Source: Acidobacteriaceae bacterium UBA1795 | Lineage (GTDB): Bacteria > Acidobacteriota > Terriglobia > Terriglobales > Acidobacteriaceae | Length of the DNA stretch: 6,982 nt | NCBI GenBank assembly: GCA_002314435.1 | Contig: DCFV01000080.1 | Location: forward strand, 1-6,982 | Direction of reading: 5' to 3' | Part shown: piece by piece, positions 5,555 through 6,982 of the stretch | Numbering within the stretch: the stretch's first letter is position 1 | Layout: each line of letters starts with the position of its first letter | The notes under the pieces: generated by a model | Told to the model about the DNA's origin: nothing | Seen by the model: only the letters and a program-made list of their open reading frames with translations | The model's database searches: none | Made by a program: the position numbers and the translations under genes

Positions 5555-6319
5555 CTACTGCACGACAGCGCGCCCGGTACCTGCCGGAATTGTATCCAGC
5601 ATTTCGCGCAGACCGCGCACGTCACTCTCGCGCACCACGTAGCGCACCGCATCTTCCGGCTGTGTGCCTAATACCACATTAGGATTCCAGATGCGCGTCG
5701 GGCTTGCGACCGCGGTGCGCAGCGCAGAGTGAACTTCTTGCACACCCGTAGCCAGCGCGAACTCGCGTACATTGTGCCGGCGGATGCCGCCCCCGGCCAG
5801 GATACGGATGCGCCCGTGTGCAGCTTCCACCATGCGGGCAATGCGAGCGATGCCGCTCATCGCGTCCCGCGCGCCGCCGGATGTGAGCACGCGGTCCGCA
5901 CCGCAGGCGATCACTTCTTCCAGCCCACGTTCCAGGTCCCGGCACATGTCAAACGCACGATGAAACGTTACCTGCATGGGGCGGGCCAAGGCCACCAACT
6001 CGCTGGTGCTGTTCACGTCCACCGTTCCCTCGGCGGTCAGGATGCCCAGCACCACGCCATCGGCTCCTAATGCGCGCGCCTGTTCAATGTCTTCGCGCAT
6101 CACGCGCAGCTCTTCGTCGGAATAAGTGAAGTCGCCGCCGCGTGGGCGGATCATGACGAACACGCCCAGCGAAACGGCGGCGCGGGCGGTCCGAATCAGT
6201 CCGGCGCTAGGCGTAATGCCTCCCTCTGCAAGGTCAGAGCACAATTCGATGCGATCCGCACCGCCAGCCTGGGCCGTCAGGGCAGATTCAACCGAGTCAA
6301 CACACAGTTCGAGCAACAT
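5555..6319 (-). CDS. cutC: CutC family protein (TIM barrel, 'copper homeostasis')
   Basis: From ATG 6319-6317 the product is 254 residues, close to the 248 of Escherichia coli CutC. Family blocks appear in order: MLLELCVDSVESA at the N-terminus, GGADRIELCSDLAEGGITPS, VMIRPRGGDFTYSDEE, GADGVVLGIL, VTFHRAFDM, RVLTSGGARDA, ILAGGGI. An in-frame GTG at 6394 would add 25 residues, but homologues start at MLLE/MILLE-type sequences and the extra residues show no family match, so ATG 6319 is chosen; a weak ACAGG lies 10 bases before it. CutC was named for copper tolerance in E. coli, but that phenotype has since been attributed to the sRNA MicL encoded within the cutC gene, and the enzyme's activity remains unsettled. 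The gene converges on the sugar kinase with 16 bp between stops. It may share a transcript with the partial gene upstream. Confidence 0.92.
   Translation of the reverse strand: MLLELCVDSVESALTAQAGGADRIELCSDLAEGGITPSAGLIRTARAAVSLGVFVMIRPRGGDFTYSDEELRVMREDIEQARALGADGVVLGILTAEGTVDVNSTSELVALARPMQVTFHRAFDMCRDLERGLEEVIACGADRVLTSGGARDAMSGIARIARMVEAAHGRIRILAGGGIRRHNVREFALATGVQEVHSALRTAVASPTRIWNPNVVLGTQPEDAVRYVVRESDVRGLREMLDTIPAGTGRAVVQ
5667..5683 (-). repeat. AT-rich inverted repeat inside the 3' part of cutC
   Basis: CCTAAT (5667-5672) and ATTAGG (5678-5683) flank a 5-base spacer, making a perfect 6-bp stem about 110 bases before the cutC stop. It encodes the PNVVLG stretch and uses TTA, which should be rare in GC-rich DNA. 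It may be a chance result of the codons used. Confidence 0.3.
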
Positions 6320-6433
6320 AATCGAGATGCCTGTCTTTGCTGCCGAAAGGCGTGGAAAAAGCGCGCAGGTCTGCAGCGAACGGGGATTAAGCACGTCAGC
6401 CAGGGCGTTCTGCGGTCCCCGGCAAACAAATGT
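6320..6433 (-). other. Gap between the partial right-edge gene and cutC
   Basis: These 114 bases contain no terminator with a T-run in the minus direction and no convincing promoter. Part of it (6320-6394) is open in the cutC frame from a GTG codon but lacks family resemblance. Read-through from the upstream gene into cutC is possible. Confidence 0.4.
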
Positions 6434-6982
6434 CTAGGTTCGAGGATACACGCGCATGGCGACGATGCGCGCCGCCGGAGCCGAGGCTCCGATGCTGGTG
6501 GTTTCCACCAGCAGCTCGAACGGGCGCAGTTGGCCGTCGCGCGTGTCCGCCTGGCGCAGCACCGGCTCCATGGCCGAGGCGCTGAAAAAAATGTCCGCCG
6601 CGGCCTGTGTCGCCGCCATATTCAGCCCCTGCACAATCAGCACGCGGCCCGTTCCGCCCGCGTCGGGCAAGTAGGAGACCGTGCCGTAGGTGGGCTGGTG
6701 ATGGTCCGTAGCTCCATTGCGATAGACCGTCTGTTCGCCGCTCTCCGGATGTTCATTCTGAATGAATGAGTGGTCTACCTCGGGCGTGTAGACTATCCGA
6801 AAGTTGAGCTGTTGGTCGAATAGCGCCACCCACGGATTGGAGTGCGCTGAGCCGAGGAGAATTATGCTGGAGCTGTGCAGTTCATCTGCCGTCAGGCTGC
6901 GCGGGTAGCGGATCTGCGTGCGGTCAGCCGTGAACTCAGGCAACCGCTCGAGCGTTGTGCAGATGCTGAGATCGACCGCGCT
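6434..6982 (-). CDS. C-terminal part of an uncharacterised protein (start beyond right edge)
   Basis: The minus-strand frame is open from the window's last base to TAG at 6436-6434, giving 182 residues. The TTG at 6943-6941 is internal, since sequence continues upstream as DLSICTTLERLPEF without a stop, so the real start lies outside. Visible blocks include SSSIILLGSAHSNPWVALFD, LNFRIVYTPE, TYGTVSYLP and TGRVLIVQGLNMAATQAAADIF, with alternating beta and alpha character. The end reads FELLVETTSIGASAPAARIVAMRVYPRT. I see no membrane segment, catalytic motif or DNA-binding helix in this part. It resembles the C-terminal half of acidobacterial proteins that I recall having an N-terminal winged-helix (CadC-like) domain, but that domain would lie outside the window and this is memory, not proof. 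Function unknown. Confidence 0.75.
   Translation of the reverse strand, partial: SAVDLSICTTLERLPEFTADRTQIRYPRSLTADELHSSSIILLGSAHSNPWVALFDQQLNFRIVYTPEVDHSFIQNEHPESGEQTVYRNGATDHHQPTYGTVSYLPDAGGTGRVLIVQGLNMAATQAAADIFFSASAMEPVLRQADTRDGQLRPFELLVETTSIGASAPAARIVAMRVYPRT

Noticed and set aside
6320..6394. GTG 6394 as the start of cutC.
   Set aside because: The added 25 residues have no counterpart in the family, whereas ATG 6319 gives the typical MLLELCVDS start and normal length.
6941..6943. TTG at 6943 as the start of the right-edge gene.
   Set aside because: The frame remains open to the window's end with sequence that continues the same protein pattern, so the codon is internal.

Overview
The window is a high-GC bacterial chromosome segment, roughly 60% G+C by eye. 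It carries four complete genes and two genes cut by the edges. The gene families suggest a soil heterotroph of the Acidobacteriota, class Terriglobia: a GtaA-type 'glutaminase', an exported GH2 enzyme, an exported MetX-fold protein and a right-edge protein resembling ones I recall from that group. This placement is inference from family composition, because no rRNA or other phylogenetic marker is present.

Layout. Positions 1-396 (+) encode the C-terminus of a GtaA/DUF4965-type protein, followed by a small hairpin and a strong intrinsic terminator (419-450). Positions 451-711 are a gene-free leader with a hairpin and a short palindrome but no convincing promoter. A three-gene plus-strand run follows, with gaps of 61 and 65 bp: an exported GH2 glycosidase (712-3399, TTG start), an exported alpha/beta-hydrolase of the homoserine-acetyltransferase fold (3461-4555), and a cytoplasmic BadF/BadG-type sugar kinase resembling N-acetylglucosamine kinase (4621-5538). 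The last two have strong Shine-Dalgarno sequences. On the minus strand, cutC (5555-6319) converges on the kinase with 16 bp between the stop codons. Upstream of cutC is the C-terminal part of an unrecognised protein (6434-6982) that runs off the right edge.

How the genes may work together. The run reads as a small glycan-use unit. The GH2 enzyme would release sugars from a beta-linked glycan outside the cytoplasm, the exported hydrolase could remove or transfer an acyl group, and the kinase would phosphorylate an imported amino sugar or related hexose. The exact substrate cannot be read from sequence. No transporter, regulator or TonB-dependent receptor lies in the window. I found no RNA genes, mobile elements, CRISPR arrays or long repeats. 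Nothing here amounts to a clearly new system; the most unusual points are the exported MetX-like protein inside a glycan operon and cutC beside sugar genes.
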